Shown: positions 14,401-27,249, counted from the stretch's first letter. The stretch is 64,000 nucleotides of DNA from Hymenolepis diminuta (GCA_900708905.1 CAADRB010000002.1:6030269-6094268), one strand, 5' to 3'. The notes: generated by a model not told the origin, from the sequence alone. Translations and numbers: made by a program.

Positions 14401-14828
14401 CCCTTTCTGCAGTAAATGTGATATTAAAAGTTATAATCCTTTGTTTAATTTGTATTATTGATACGACTTTATAATTTAACTAACTGGCTTCATTCCCAGT
14501 TCCTACTGGACCTTCTTCTTTAGCTGGACTAGCTTAATGTTCCCATGTTAGAATGCTTTCCCATAGGTTTTACTTGATAACTGAAAAGATAATCTACTGA
14601 TAAACACTATAAGGATATTAGGTAGTCAGTAGTCAATCGATACTCACCTGATGAGGGTCGATCAGAGTATCGAGTACAGAATATCCAAGCCGGAAGTGGA
14701 AAGTCGAGCAGTTTTGATTTTTCCGACCACGACGTAGCTTCAGTTGAGGTTGAGCTGTTTGACTCCTCATCCTCGAATTGCTCAGTATCTTTCAAAATAT
14801 CAGCAATAAAGAAGCCCGTTGAACCCAT
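8500..14828 (-). CDS. en: Engrailed-class homeobox transcription factor
   Basis: Four coding exons on the minus strand (14828-14648, 8969-8852, 8784-8682, 8595-8500) join in phase to give 165 residues. Exon 1 carries an EH1-type repression motif (FFIADIL, residues 6-12), the site that recruits Groucho in this family, and the EH2/EH3 signature [16 protein letters not shown]. Exons 2 and 3 encode the homeodomain (about residues 77-136), with Q50 and A54 in the recognition helix (IWFQNKRAK). Exon 4 has the EH5 block [12 protein letters not shown] and a TAG stop. The family controls segmentation or neural patterning as a DNA-binding repressor. The first Trp of the usual WPAW core is Leu here. The start is uncertain: the frame stays open to about 14980 without another ATG, so an upstream exon may exist. 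The protein is short for the family. Confidence 0.93.
11200..11335 (+). repeat. Dispersed repeat family 3, short copy
   Basis: The stretch AATCAAATG-AGTAAGA followed by GATATCTTGA matches 32570-32610. A few dozen bases upstream, the GAATTT-GGAACATTATAA block also recurs at 34810-34835. The copy is short and diverged. Confidence 0.35.
13033..13040 (+). promoter_or_regulatory. TATA-box candidate for the intronless gene
   Basis: TATATAAA lies about 34 bases upstream of the first ATG (13074). The spacing allows only a very short leader, so this is a candidate only. Confidence 0.3.
13074..13742 (+). CDS. Intronless gene, unknown 222-residue protein
   Basis: A single uninterrupted frame from the first ATG at 13074 to TAG at 13742. 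It has a TATA-like motif upstream and AATAAA downstream, and sits inside engrailed's first intron on the opposite strand. The protein is hydrophilic and mostly helical in character: acidic start, a central motif [20 protein letters not shown], then long charged helices rich in Lys, Arg and Glu, and an acidic aromatic C-terminus ([10 protein letters not shown]). I cannot name the family. The 'C....VFPK..HYKPP' pattern reminds me of short helical ORFs seen near retroelements in other invertebrates, so a retro-derived or domesticated origin is possible but unproven. Lack of introns beside intron-rich neighbours fits a retrocopy. Confidence 0.72.
   Translation: MYSPRSSGSEQEVRIFKEIHDHYGKHVLQNVRRWEWAVIHEAVTREQLFFLHSCVRHDVFPKSVHYKPPIPTDRAKDLAYKLSFQMRKELITDAHHRLEKYAFEISKWRAICEAQMEPNWIERVNTAIHYTADAKRQVKRDYLNQKLQRLRNPRKDNQENLIEKLSQLTISRNRNVLGESTHLNSSLGSSFADYNDDKIDFPSFNAAFGFEFHDSGLYDDYI
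13855..13860 (+). terminator. Poly(A) signal of the intronless gene
   Basis: AATAAA lies 113 bases after the stop at 13742 in an AT-rich tail, supporting expression as an independent transcript. Confidence 0.55.
14030..14275 (+). CDS. Weak 81-codon ORF candidate
   Basis: Open frame from ATG to TAA between the intronless gene and engrailed exon 1. The first 35 codons (including [20 protein letters not shown]) look protein-like and are followed by GTATGT, a possible donor at 14138; a possible acceptor (TTTTTAG) precedes codon 4. It could be one exon of an antisense transcript or chance. No domain is recognisable. Confidence 0.18.
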   Translation: MFLDICKPQLIPPNNSLNPRMGVASTHDLVKVVNWGVCFLSYHSNLNWFVKWQYESADKYKSSQMKPDISDRNTDSFITEL

Positions 14829-14933
14829 ATTTGTGTAAAATTGGTCACAATCGGCAGCTAAAGTACCAGTAAACTTCGGATGGTGCGAAGTGGGTGGGAG
14901 GCTGTACACGCGCCAATCGCAGAGAATACGCAC

Positions 14934-17135
14934 TGCTTTGCCGCATCCAATTATAACAAGCGAAAAAGGGGAGGGGTTAAGCGACTGATAACGTCACTGC
15001 GGTGAGATACTTAAAGCTTCTGATTTGGTTGACATGGTCAACCATATTATCTACCACAAAGCCTCCTTCATTATGAAAATGTAAAGGAGATATTAAAGTT
15101 CGCCACATCATCTAGAATGCATAAATGCTTGTTGGCAGAGGTAATCTATAGAATGTTGGAGCTTCTATTTTGCAATAAAATGGTTCAAATGAAAATTGTT
15201 GAAAAGAGTCAGACTTACGCATTATTTTGTAAATCATCCTTACTAATATGAAAGAACGGCAACATTGGACTTGATAACTTGTACCCATTGTTGAGCTCAA
15301 ATAAGAAACCATGCTAGTCTTTTTTTATTCTAGAATATCTGTAAAAAATGTTAAATAAGCGTTTGAACGATACTAGCTTCGTATCACTTTGCCAATGCCT
15401 TTTTGCATAATGGTAGTATGTCTTTTGAAGATTCTCAGGATAATGACTATTGAAGATCCTGACCATTGATAACAATAATATGTTCATAGCAAATCTTACT
15501 TCCAATTCAACATAGTGCTGTAAATTACCGTGGTGCAAGCCACCGATGTCTATTTCAACTGAATATTAGAAAACTCGGGGAGAGAATTATTGTGATTAGG
15601 AAACTTTGATCGACCAGCTTTAGTCAGTCAACTTTATATGCATCTAAAAACACTATTCGTCTTTTATCTGCATTTGATGCCTTCATGCCTTTTTAGTATT
15701 TTTATAGAGTTTAGTCGCCTCTGTTTATTAGATACAACTACTCAGACCCCAAGAAGGAAGAATAATAGTGACTCAAACAACGGTTTTTCTTTTAAAAAAA
15801 ATAAATTTTTCTGCTTCGGATTGGATATATGATAAGTGATTGGCTGCAGAGATAGTTTCTTCATTGATGGTCTTACACATCCAGATATGAGAGTAGAAAT
15901 TCAATAATTGATAATCCAATGCTGGGATGATGAAACTTACGAGTTTCTTTTGAGAGCACCGAAAATATTTGATTGTGCTTCCTAACAGGTACCTTTTAAT
16001 TTCTTACAATTTGGAGAATTTATACTTTTCCATTGAATATTGTTTTGATATGATTTATTATTTTAAAACACTTGCTTTCAAAATGTAGACAAGGGATTTA
16101 AAAAAACTCGTAGTTCTTTTCAGTGGAGATTGATTAAGTATTTCATTTTAACTTTGTCCGAATGTTATTGCTGTAAGGACAAATCTCCAATTCAAATCTC
16201 AAATCCATAAAGACGCTAATTTAGAGAAGTACAGAGTGAAACCTAGTTCATTCATGGTCTCACTTTTGTCTGCTGCTACTGGCTAAGTCAAATCTGTTTT
16301 TTAAATCTTGAAATGTTTTTGTGCAGACTGATTGGCTGAGAATGCGACCAGCTGCCTCGTAAAGGAAAATACTAGGACAATACTGTGATCTAAATGGTTG
16401 GCTCCCCGATTCCAATAAATTGGAAGCAACACTTTTAAGAAGTGAATACCAACTTCCTTAATCAATTTGTCTTAATCAGCTCTGAAAGCACTGATAAATA
16501 AAGTGCTACTTAGGAGAGTTTCTCCCGAACTTTTTACCGAGCATTTTCATGGGATGTATAATTATACTCTTCATTAACTTCGACTGGGGTGAATATATGG
16601 AAAATTATTCTAAAAATGCAACTAAGTATAACTGAAGGCATTTAATGTGAATTATGCGTGATTTAGCATTGTCGTAATGCTAATGTCCAATGATGCTTCT
16701 AGGCTACTGCTGACTGCTGAAGAGTGAAGATAGAAATGTCGTGACTTGAAGACGTCTATTGATTAACTTCGACCCCTATTTATACTTCTGTAATATATTG
16801 AGTGGCTAGATAACTGATGACAATCAATTCCTGATGTGGCCAAATATGACTGATCAGGGTACGAATCAACGCGCGAATGGTAGGTGATTCAACTGTTTCG
16901 TAACCTGCTGTTGTGATGGCTTGGCTGCAATATATACACTTTCTGTGAGCGATAAAATGTATATCCGCCTTTTGGTATAATGCTTAGTCAGTCCACTGGT
17001 ATACGTTAGGGCTGTCCAGAGAGAGAAAGAAGAAAATTGAGGCTAAGCCAAACAAGATTAATCTTGTGACCAGACGTTTGTTGACTAAGTTAAGAAATCA
17101 TTTATATTCATAGGATTAGGCTTTTCAGATTTTGA
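14934..17135. other. Intergenic region between ULK3 and engrailed
   Basis: About 2.2 kb upstream of engrailed and downstream of ULK3, both minus-strand genes. Engrailed's promoter should lie here, and any missing 5' exon as well. A polypurine/polypyrimidine patch is at 14960-14980. I see no other supported element. Confidence 0.35.
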
Positions 17136-20100
17136 TTAGCCATAGAATTCCTCGAATTTCAAATTCAAGATAACAGAATTTGATTGGTCAGACAACGAAC
17201 CAATCGATGAATGACGACTGATTTCGTCATACTCTGACCTGCTACGGTTATGACGCGGAGGTGATGTGCTAATGACATAGCATCGATATTGGACTCCCGG
17301 TGAACAACGAAGCATTGTTTCGCCTTCCCACCCCAATCAGTAATCGGTCACAAAATTTATGATTTTTCACAATACTTTGATCAACAAAATAGTCGACAAT
17401 TCATTTAATTTTGTATTGAAAATTAAAGTGATTAATGAACGATTAACTGGAATCAATCCGAATATATTACATGAATGAAAGGATTCATCCCAATTAGAGT
17501 ACCAATTTCAAATAAAGTGAAATTTCTTCATGGATATTTATAAATTAATGGTTTATTTCTCATTTGTAAATTTTGATTTCACTCTAATGGCTTTGAAATT
17601 ATATTATTAGCTACGTTTCCCCAATTATTTTTCATATTATTCATTTCTGAACTGCTGTAAGGACTCTTCTTTCCTTCACTCTGTATCTTAAAGAGGCTGA
17701 ATCAAATAAGTATAGGCTTGAGTTGACAGGTCAAACGAATTTATGCATTAGATAAAGCAATTTTATCTCTTTTAATGTGTCCAATCTTTTATTTCTCTAT
17801 AATCAGGAGAAATAAAAACGTGCTCTATACACCTAGTTTCTTTCTTTGGTTTTTTGAGTAATCTGTGGAGCTTTTCAGTAGCTCCCTATTTTTGGAAGTT
17901 TATTTTCTGATTCCGTTAGTGACCTTGAGAATGTACTTTTAACATGGGAATCCACGCCTCAACTCCTAGGGAAGTCGTTCCTCCATGCATATGTATTGAC
18001 GTCTCACGCAAAAAATAACCAACAATGTTGATTCCAGTCTCAAAAAGTACCAACTCTCAGCTCAATGAAATTTGAGCAAAGATGGTGAAATGCAAAGTTG
18101 CCAATCGTATACTTCTATTTTATCCCCAAATTATATTCCTGCACGTCCTCTCACCCGAATGGGACAACGTAATAAATTAAGGAACTCAATATTATCATTG
18201 CCGTGTTTGTATATTAGTCCATTTCTCTCCAAGTTTCAAATCAATATGGTATGAGTAATTTCTCCGTATTGCCAAACAACTTTATTTTGCTTAAAAGTAT
18301 ACTCCTTCACACAGCTCAATTTCTCCCCAAAAATCCTTCGAAATTGGTTTAACGCAACCAATCGCACCTTTTGTTGCTATTTCGATACCCATATGTTATT
18401 TAGCTGCTTTTCGATTGAAAAACTCGACAACTCATTCCTATATGGACCACCGTTCAATAACTTTTATATTTAAATATTACTGGTTGTTTCGTAGCCCTTT
18501 TCCTCATATTGCTACACTAATATTACGACTGAATAGGACAAAGCCAGAGAGGCTAAAGCAGAAAACATTTACCCAAGATGACCATACCACCTTACAAATA
18601 ATCCAAAGACGGATAAGCTAATAAAGGGAGCGTATAAGAAGAGGCACAAAAGAGATATTAGAGACCCAGGAGTCCCCAGTAATTGGATACTAGATAAAGA
18701 TACCCGCACTCTTGATAGAGCACAGTATATCACAAAATACCCTGATGTTCGGTCATGTGTAATTGAGACCTACCATAGGAATCTTGTGCATATACAATCA
18801 GTACGTCATCACACTCTCATACATAATCCAATCAATTCAAAAACAAGTGATCTTTAAAGAAAAGAATCATTATCATAAAGTACATCAACTGAATATGTGT
18901 TACTGCAGAATCAGTCAAAAATACATATTTATTATTAGAAGAAAACACATCTGGAAAGCACACAAGAGACTGGTGCGAACTAAGACCCATTCGGGAAGGT
19001 CTATGAAATTGTGCAGCTCTCTAAAAGGCAAAAATTGAAAATCATAGTGATGTCTACTACTGAAATGGTATGTAAATAGCTTATAGAAAGGCTTACGATA
19101 GCTTTGCGCTTCCTCTGGTATTGAACTCATTTGTTCACTCACTTTCAGAGCTGCCTTTAATTTTTCTGCTGATGTTAAGGCTTCATTTAACTACAATGAT
19201 AAATAAGGCAATAAATAAGCACACATGCATAATTAAATAAATAAATAATTTAGCCGAATCTTACCTCCGAACGGAATGATTTGGAAATCTCGGCATTTTC
19301 TACACCTTGACAGGGACAAAACAATAGTGTTACTTAATTGGAATAAGTAGTGCGGTCCCAATATGCATATAAAGGATTTGAGTTTTCGTACCTTTTGCAA
19401 CACCAATCCAATCTCCAAAGTTATGTTGAATATATTGCATTGCAGACTTGTATTGATTATTGCTTAGCTGAAAGAAGAGGAAATAATTATTAGCAATTGA
19501 AAATTATCAGATTTTAAAAAGATGCGAACAAGAACTCACTAAGAAGTAGTAGTGCTGAAGATTTTCTGCCAATTTTAATAGCTGAGGGCTTCCCGCAGCT
19601 GAAATGCTCTCTAAAAGTAATGAAAATAATTGTCACTGTTCGATTGCCTTTCAAAATTAGCTAGAATAAGGACACTGTGAAGTCCCAACAGCAGGTATGT
19701 TATTATTTGGCCACCCTTCCAGCGTATACTTGTTCATCCTCATGCTCCAAAAGGTTTTATTAAGCAGAACAAGCAACTGCGCTATTTTTTGTAAACAATA
19801 ATCCGTGAAGTTGTAAACAGCGGATCCTGAGCACATGAGTCAAATTATCTGTAATTACACTTGGTATCAATCTCAAATGAAAATTAGGTTTGATAAGACT
19901 AACCCAGAATATTTCTGATTTTGTTGCAATAATTTTAAACAGAACCCGTTTTAAATAAGTCCGGATCAAAATTCTCCCTGTATTTTGGAATCTATCTTAG
20001 GTGGATTCCGTTTATACCGCACAAGCTCCCTATAACCCAACGGTTCCAATCTCTATTTAACACACCTGATCATACCATTCTTGACTCTTTCCCCTTATTT

Positions 20101-23100
20101 CGACCCGGATGATTGCGATATCGAATAGTTCTATACTTTAAGTTGTAAATCAACATTTCATCCGAGATAGGTAATCGTAGAAAAAAAGTTTTAATTTAAT
20201 TTTATAGAAAAATGTGGTGCAGAAATTAATTCCTAGAAAAACGTTATTAGACCTAATCCCATTCCAATGTCATAAATTGTGGCTTTGTTTGATCGAGAAA
20301 GTCCGTGACCAATCGTGCTTGAAATGCGAATATACTGGAATACTATTACTTACTAGAGAAACAAATTCGCAAAACTTTGGTCAGTTAAGCGTTGTAAATT
20401 TTGATCAACAGAGGTCGATCGGAAAGAGATTATCCAACTTTCCATTCAACTCTTATCAACCAGCGATAAACATAACTGAAACTACGAACTTTTTGTGTGC
20501 TCAATATATTTTGCCGGTCAATTTTATTCCTAAAAGCACTTACTTAGCGCCTCAATCCTGTCGAATGCATATTCAAAAGCCGTTTTCACAGGAGGCTGGG
20601 AGACAGATTCTGTCGCCGACAAAGATGAAGCACTTTCAGAACTTGCTGAGGGAGGGCGATCGTAATGAGGTAAATGCGAAGAAGAGGGAAGGCGTGGTGA
20701 GGAGAGCGTATTTCCATTCTCCTCTCCAGGTGTTACTGTTGAACGGGAAAGACAACCAAACCAATTCGACAGAAGACCACCTCCACGATTAGAAGCTCGA
20801 CTTAGAACTTGACCGGACTTAACACTTGTCCCTGTCTCTGCAGACTTTGTATCAGTTAACGAACTCGAGGGAGGAATACTGTTATTACAGGGAGAATTAA
20901 AAAAAGACTATTAAAATCTTATTTCCACTGTTATAATGTTCAAGTTCGACGGAGACTCTACGGTTCACTACGTCCCTTTATTAGTTTTTTTTCTTTTATG
21001 ACAATCAGATGAAGTAGAGTTCTTCTGATCCCCTGACTCCTGCTTCTATTGCCCTAAGTACTCACTTATAAAGTTAACCATACTCGCTCCTAATGAACTT
21101 TTTCTTCCTATGTGCCTGGATGCTTCTTCGTGATGGAAAGTTGTGAGGCTTTTCGTCCTGCCATGGAAACTAAATGAAATAAATTCTTTAACAATTCTCC
21201 TGATCCATTCTGCACGCTTTGATACGCTATTATTAAGTACACTTGTGTCCGTGTTCATAACGACTTGCTACAAGTGTTGTTAAAGTCTACTTCATCATTT
21301 TTGTAAATTCTTTTAATTCTGATACTGTTATGTTCGTGTGATGACCTTATTTATAAACAATTAAATACCCAATCGATTATTCTAATTACTACCAGCCGTA
21401 TTAAACCTACATTAATAAAAAAGAACATTTTGATTAGTGCAAGATTTCTGCCTAGAGAGGGATACAGAGCAAATTTAAGAGATCTCTTGCGTCTCTCCCA
21501 ACTTCTAACATAACTCAAAGGGGCATAAATTTTTTCATAAGCAATAGAGCTTCTTTTTAATTATACCAAGATAACTGTTTCCTGCCAGAGGGATAGCTTC
21601 GTCGGCCACAAAACCGATAGAAGAATATACACCAAGTAGCCTTATGGTTACCATTTGTATTACTTTATGAGCCTCATTGGTCAAAAATAGACTATCGCAT
21701 ATGCTAATACGTTAATTTATACAGACAATAAAATGGTCGAATAACAGGTGTACAATTTGAAGTATCAGAAGCATGCAAGAATTCAACATACGAACTCGAC
21801 GAGGAAAACCGCGTGTCTTGTCCCTTAAGAGCCGCCTCAGCAGGAGAAGGAGGTCTTTTGGGTCTAGCTGGTAGAGATGATCCTTTAGTTTTGAATTTTA
21901 CAGCGTCAGACATGATGGTTACATATTCCTGACTTTCCAAATCTGAATCATTGAGTCGATCACTCAACTCCTCTGCAACCTTTATGTAATGAGAAAGCTG
22001 AAATAAAAGAATCGGACTTAAATATCGAACAGTCGATGGCCAATTAACCATTACCTAATACTAAATGCTGGACATTCAATGAAATATAAAGAGGCATATG
22101 AATAGTTTTCGTAGGAAAGGTAATGAACCGCATAAATGAAAATTTTGAATCAGTTCAAAAGTTGGTTTAGTGAAAAAGAAATGTGTTCCAATGATAGAAA
22201 AGCTAAAAAAACAATGCTCTGCCGTTCACCATTTTGTCGGACAAAAACCAAAGACACCCCACCTCTTTTTGATGCTTCAATTTCTTTAAGAGACCTTTTA
22301 CACGCATTAAACGATTCTTTTGGGTTAACTTTGTCCACATAAACTGACGACTTCGCCTAAGAACCTATGAGATTTGTATCCGATGTCTTGATGAACAACA
22401 TTCCTTACATATTGTTTTTCCTTCAAATACTTGAAGATCCTTGGCAAGATGTCACACATTGACTTCCCACGATTTTCGCCCATCATGCTATGCCATGCAC
22501 TCTTCTCACAAAATTACGTCTTCTGAGTGAGTGAGTCAGTCAGCAGATCGTTGACAATGCTCTTTTCTCTTCCTCGTGGTGGCCAATTCATCGCCATTGT
22601 TTTCATTCGGCAGCTCCTTCCTAATTTTGCAAACGAAAGATCTGGCGACTTTTAGAAATCATGCAATTTCTAAATTTCTGTGTTTGGCTTTTATAGACAC
22701 TACTGTAACGTGTCTTTCCATTTCACTAGTTATAGTAGTATCTCCCATGAGATCTTCTGGTATAAAAAACACATTAATGATTATTATCGGGTCAGTTTAA
22801 ACTACAAAAGTATAAGTGTCTTCAGATACCTTACGTAGCCTGTATAATCAATAAATGCCTAGTAAATGTTAGGAAAGATGGTACGTGATTTCGGCAAGTC
22901 CAATCAAAATGGAAGGTTTCGTGGACGATTTGGTCAAGATCGGGCCCATTTTTAAATTGTTTTGAGTTCTTTAACCATCTGGGAAGAAAATACCCAAAAC
23001 GATCGACCTTCGATTAAATTGGTATAAAAAAGAACTGTGACAAGAATAGGTGGCGCCGTGGTCAATATAGCCATCTGCAAATTCAGAGAACAATACTGAG

Positions 23101-26100
23101 AAGTGCACATCTAGTAATATAGGAGACTAGTAACTTTGGCTAATTCTGGTCAGCAGGTGAAGTGATAGAAAGTGATTTTCTCTTGAGAAGGGATCCAGAA
23201 TATCTATTCTCTATCCAGGTCAAGTGTTGCAAACACGTAAGTGGATCTATTTTGCCAACATGCCATTTCACCCAAATAGTTATTCCCCTTTTTACCGTGA
23301 CACGTCTGGAATGAATTGGTTAATAAAATACAAACAAATTAGTATATCCATTAATTGCTTGATGACGTACCTTAGATCGCATTATTTTCCTTCTTGAGGG
23401 ATCTGACTCAACTGTAAAAAAATTAATAAATAGTTAACTAAAACTGATACAACGAGAGAAAGTATCTACAGAATAACCTACCTTGAAGGGCGAACACCAG
23501 ATGAGTAAGACCTTCTTTGTAATTGACGTAGGCGTCAAATACGTTACCTTTCTCTAACAGTTCATCACCTAACGTGATATGCTTCACCTAGAATGAGAAG
23601 AATCAATGAAATAGCATTCAAAATAGCAATTAAAAACCATCGTTACCTTTTAGACATTATATCTAGTAGGAAATACTCATAAGTAGATTAGAGTTCAGAA
23701 ATATGTATTCATTTTGAGAGAGCTATTAACAATATCTTTCCTCATTCTCAGGGCCTTCTTAAAGTCAGGAAGATAGTAGAAATAATTGAATTCGAATGAC
23801 GTGTAAGGGGTCTTTCAGCTGAGACTATTCTGGACACTGACTGCATATGAAATCAAGGTGATGATATAAATGTAAAAATCCTATAAACAAATTACTTATC
23901 CATGTCATCTTTCTTTTTCAAGGATCTGATCAGTTTAACGTCAGAATACATTTTACATTTTAGTAAGAGTTGCGAGACAGTCCCTTCATCATCAATGACA
24001 GCTATTATTAGTAAATGGCTTGGATCTAGTGACCATCCAGACAAGAAGGGGTTTATAAAACTTGAGATTAGGGACGAATGCTAACGAACGGCTACCAACA
24101 CTCGGACCGATCACCACGAGGGAATCTTCAATTCGATTGTTGCTGATGGCCATCCTGAGCGCTACCTGGGCTTGCTATGTGTTCATCAGATCAGCTAGGC
24201 TATGCTTTGTTCAGTGCTATCAGATATGAATTATGGCTCTTCCTAATCCCTTTTTTCATTATAGAAATAGCCTATTATCTAAAAGAACCAGTTTTTCATA
24301 AAAAAATCAAAGGCATATTTAGACATTAACGGCTGACAATTCGGATGACTGAAAGCAAACACAAGACTCACCGCTTTATAGATGCTTAGAGGACAAGGAG
24401 CGTGGGAGAGATCGATGAAGGGGTGAATGAAAAACTGATCATGATTAATTCGCTCAGAAGGTCTACGTTTTAGCAGTTTGGATAGAAGATCAATACAATC
24501 TGTGCTGTATGTTGAACGATCGGGGATCTAAAAAAGGTCTGGATATTTAAGAATAAGAAATTGGTTTGATTCTACGTACGCGAGATCTATTGATTGGATC
24601 TAACTAACCACTATAGTTAATGCCGATAAGAGGTGTCAGAATGAGGATTCATCATAATTTCTTTATCCAATTTGATTGTTGAAGGCACTTCCACTAGTAG
24701 GATTTGAGATACGATTTTATCATCATTAAATGAACAGAAAAAATATATATAATTAAACGATTTATCAACTAATAACGGTGACTAGAAAATTAGATGCGCA
24801 AGATAAATTGTTAACCAAAGAGAAAATACTCTATTGACGTAGCGATCAATCATAACGGATAAGAAAGTAGCCCACTGAATGAAATGACCGTCCAGTGAAT
24901 GGTTTATACTGTTTCAAAGTAAAGACGAGATTGTTTTCATAAGATATCATTAGAGCAACAACTCTTAGATGCTCAAACTTTCGAGAGCAATTTTTAACGC
25001 CCATATTGGAACACACGGAACCGTCATTTTCTGGAAGCGATAATACATTGCTTTAGCGACATGTCAAAGATACATGAAGTCCGAGAAGTTCTCTTCAGTA
25101 GCCAGCGAAAATGCAAACGTAATTCTGATGGGACAAAATAGAACTTACTTGATAAGAAGGCTTGTTTTACATCTTGTTGCCTTGATAAAGTATAATAGAG
25201 TCTTACAACCGTCTCGGGAAGTGATTCGACCAAAAAGGCAACTTAATTTCTCGACTTTTAAATAATGAGTGCTAGTGATTTGAGTTATCCTAGATGAACG
25301 AAACAAGACTACTAAATTAATAGGGACACATGGAATGTAATTTTTAGTAGTGAAGTATTTCGTTTAAATAAGTATTTTGTCAAATTTACTCCCGTCTGGA
25401 AGGTGAAAAACAGCGTAACAAAAACGCATTTAAATTGAGTTCAATAGTTGTTTTCTTCATTTCGCTCAAAATGTACCACGCAGTAACTCCACGAAATAAC
25501 CTGAAAAAGCATTAGATGTCAGAAAAATGATGAGAAAATCAGTTTTCTTAAATTGGTTCTATGAAAAACACGTGGATGTATGAAAAAGTGTATATAAATT
25601 TCACCAAAAATGCCATGTGTAATTGCCTATTCAACTAGCATCGAATACAAATTTATTACGCTATATCATAAACGTGGCCAAATATAGCGTGAATATTTGC
25701 AATATTAACCCGATATCGAATCGAAATTAATATCCAGATACAAAAATTACAACTGGTCCAAAGTGAGAATAATTATATATTTGTTGTATTGATAATCCAG
25801 CTCAATAAATTAATGAACACCTTTCAACATGCAATCTAAGATAAGCATAAAAGTAGTTAATGTAAAGGATAAGTCTCCCCGCATAGATCTTTTAAATAAT
25901 CTGGCGGCATAGCAGTAATGTGAAGAGCTACAATGACAGAGGTAATGAGATCGAACCTCATCCATTTGCATCCAGTGACTGAACTGACTGATAAATAGTT
26001 AAAGGCAGAAGAATGCGATTTTATCATCAGAGATCCCAGACTACTTTGCATGTATAGTGTATGAGTGTATAAATAAATTAGCACATAATTTATCGCTCTA

Positions 26101-27249
26101 CATTTAATTGCTATTAATTTGGCCTTGTTTGTAGCATTTTGGCCCTATGTAAAAAAAGTATCTGCAATGGACTTTTCTCAGTTCATCTTGGGTATAGTGA
26201 GATTGTCATCATAGGAAGATTTAGCCATTTTCCGCATATAAACAAATGAAAATCATAGGGGTTTTGTTTAAAGGGACACCAGTTTTTCTTGCGATTTGGC
26301 GAAATGGTATAATCAGTCAATAATATAAAAATTTTAATTAATAAACCAAGACTCACCGAGATTGGAGTATCTTCCAGCAGCTTGGCTTTTACACCTTCTT
26401 TAGAGTTGCAATGAAACGGAGTTTTGCCAAATAGGCATTCTTCAAATTCAAAAAATAGTCATAAATTAAGTGAAATTACAAAACAAATAACCCAGTAACA
26501 CTTAAGGAATCTTACGGTAGAGGATAATGCCTACAGACCAGAGATCACAGGACTTATCATATACACCATATTTATAGATTTCCGGAGCCAAGTAAAGAAG
26601 GGAACCCCGAACTTCGTTCATTTTCACAGTTTCTCTCATCGACTTAGCGAAACCAAAATCTACCAAAAAACAGTCCTTTCGAACTATAGCACTTACCCGC
26701 TAGTTTTAAAATAGGAGGAGTAGAAGCTGTAAGGAGAATGTTTTGGGGCTTAATATCCATATGCACAATGTTTCTCTCATACAGGTAATGTAGTGCAAAA
26801 GCTAGAATGGATTAATTCATGAAAAAAGTTACCATACCAAGTTGCTGAAGGAAATATCTGATAGTTCTTTCTGAAAGACGTTTTTCAGTCTTAAGGAATG
26901 AGCTTAAGTCACCCCCGCCTAAATATTCCATGAAAATATACACATATTCTGAGTCCCACTAAAAGAATGCTAGAACTAAACAATTAAACTAACTTACAGT
27001 GAAATCCATCATTGACACTATATTTCGATGATGTAGCTTTTTCAAAATACCGATTTCTTCGACAAGATTGTCCTGAGCCTTTTTGCATAGAGACTTCTTT
27101 GATATTCGCTTGACTGCATAAATACTCCGACTTTTCTGTCAAAATGATTGGGCTTGATTACTACTTACCTGATTTATGGCTTTGAAAACTTCACCGTATG
27201 TCCCTCTACCGAGAAGATCGGTAAAGACATAGCCGAAAACGTTAAGCAT
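17136..27249 (-). CDS. ULK3: ULK3-type serine/threonine kinase with two MIT domains
   Basis: Sixteen exons on the minus strand: 27249-27169, 27135-26998, 26958-26838, 26801-26697, 26659-26516, 26441-26357, 24527-24372, 23587-23482, 23411-23371, 21997-21792, 20878-20544, 19610-19540, 19467-19392, 19299-19265, 19190-19097 and 17323-17136. About 659 residues, against roughly 470 in human. The kinase covers about 1-276: glycine loop GRGTYGEV (14-21), Lys36, catalytic HMDIKPQN (Asp129), DFG (149) and APE (173). HMD in place of HRD parallels the HLD of known ULK3 proteins. The first MIT domain is about 277-345 and the second about 505-597, divided by a Ser/Pro-rich linker of about 150 residues absent from human ULK3. 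ULK3 acts with ESCRT-III in abscission timing, in autophagy and in Gli/Hedgehog control. Exon 6 appears frameshifted by two bases at an A5 run. The last exon's acceptor has a poor pyrimidine tract and is least certain. Confidence 0.88.
22200..22842 (-). mobile_element. Truncated mariner-like element inside a ULK3 intron
   Basis: The left terminal repeat lies at 22814-22842 on the minus strand, abutting a TA, and differs by four bases of 29 from the repeat at 55764-55792. Downstream come the start of a degraded transposase frame, the stretch matching 55851-55870 (at 22736-22755), and the block matching 56316-56400 (about 22260-22347). Similarity fades near 22200-22230; no right terminal repeat or second and third catalytic blocks are visible. 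It sits between ULK3 exons 9 and 10, in the same strand as the host gene. Confidence 0.82.
22220..22766 (-). pseudogene. Mariner transposase, 5' fragment, multiply broken
   Basis: The initial Met region and the helix-turn-helix part can be followed through stops and frame changes from about 22750 down to 22220. The conserved stretch DKVNPKESFNACKRSLKEIE also occurs in the 56-kb copy. The DDE catalytic core is missing, so no activity is possible. Confidence 0.7.

Larger units (their letters stand above)
8970..14647 (-). other. 5.7-kb first intron of engrailed
   Basis: The donor GTGAGT (14647-14642) and acceptor TTATAG (8975-8970) are joined in phase 1 across the EH3-to-homeodomain linker, reconstituting a Gly codon. 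The intron contains an intronless antisense gene at 13074-13742 and a remnant related to repeats at 32.5 kb and 34.8 kb (11200-11335). The rest looks empty. Confidence 0.75.

Noticed and set aside
20214..20792. 192-codon plus-strand ORF
   Set aside because: It overlaps the Ser-rich ULK3 exon on the opposite strand, which joins in phase with its neighbours; the plus-strand frame has no recognisable character and is a mirror of that exon.
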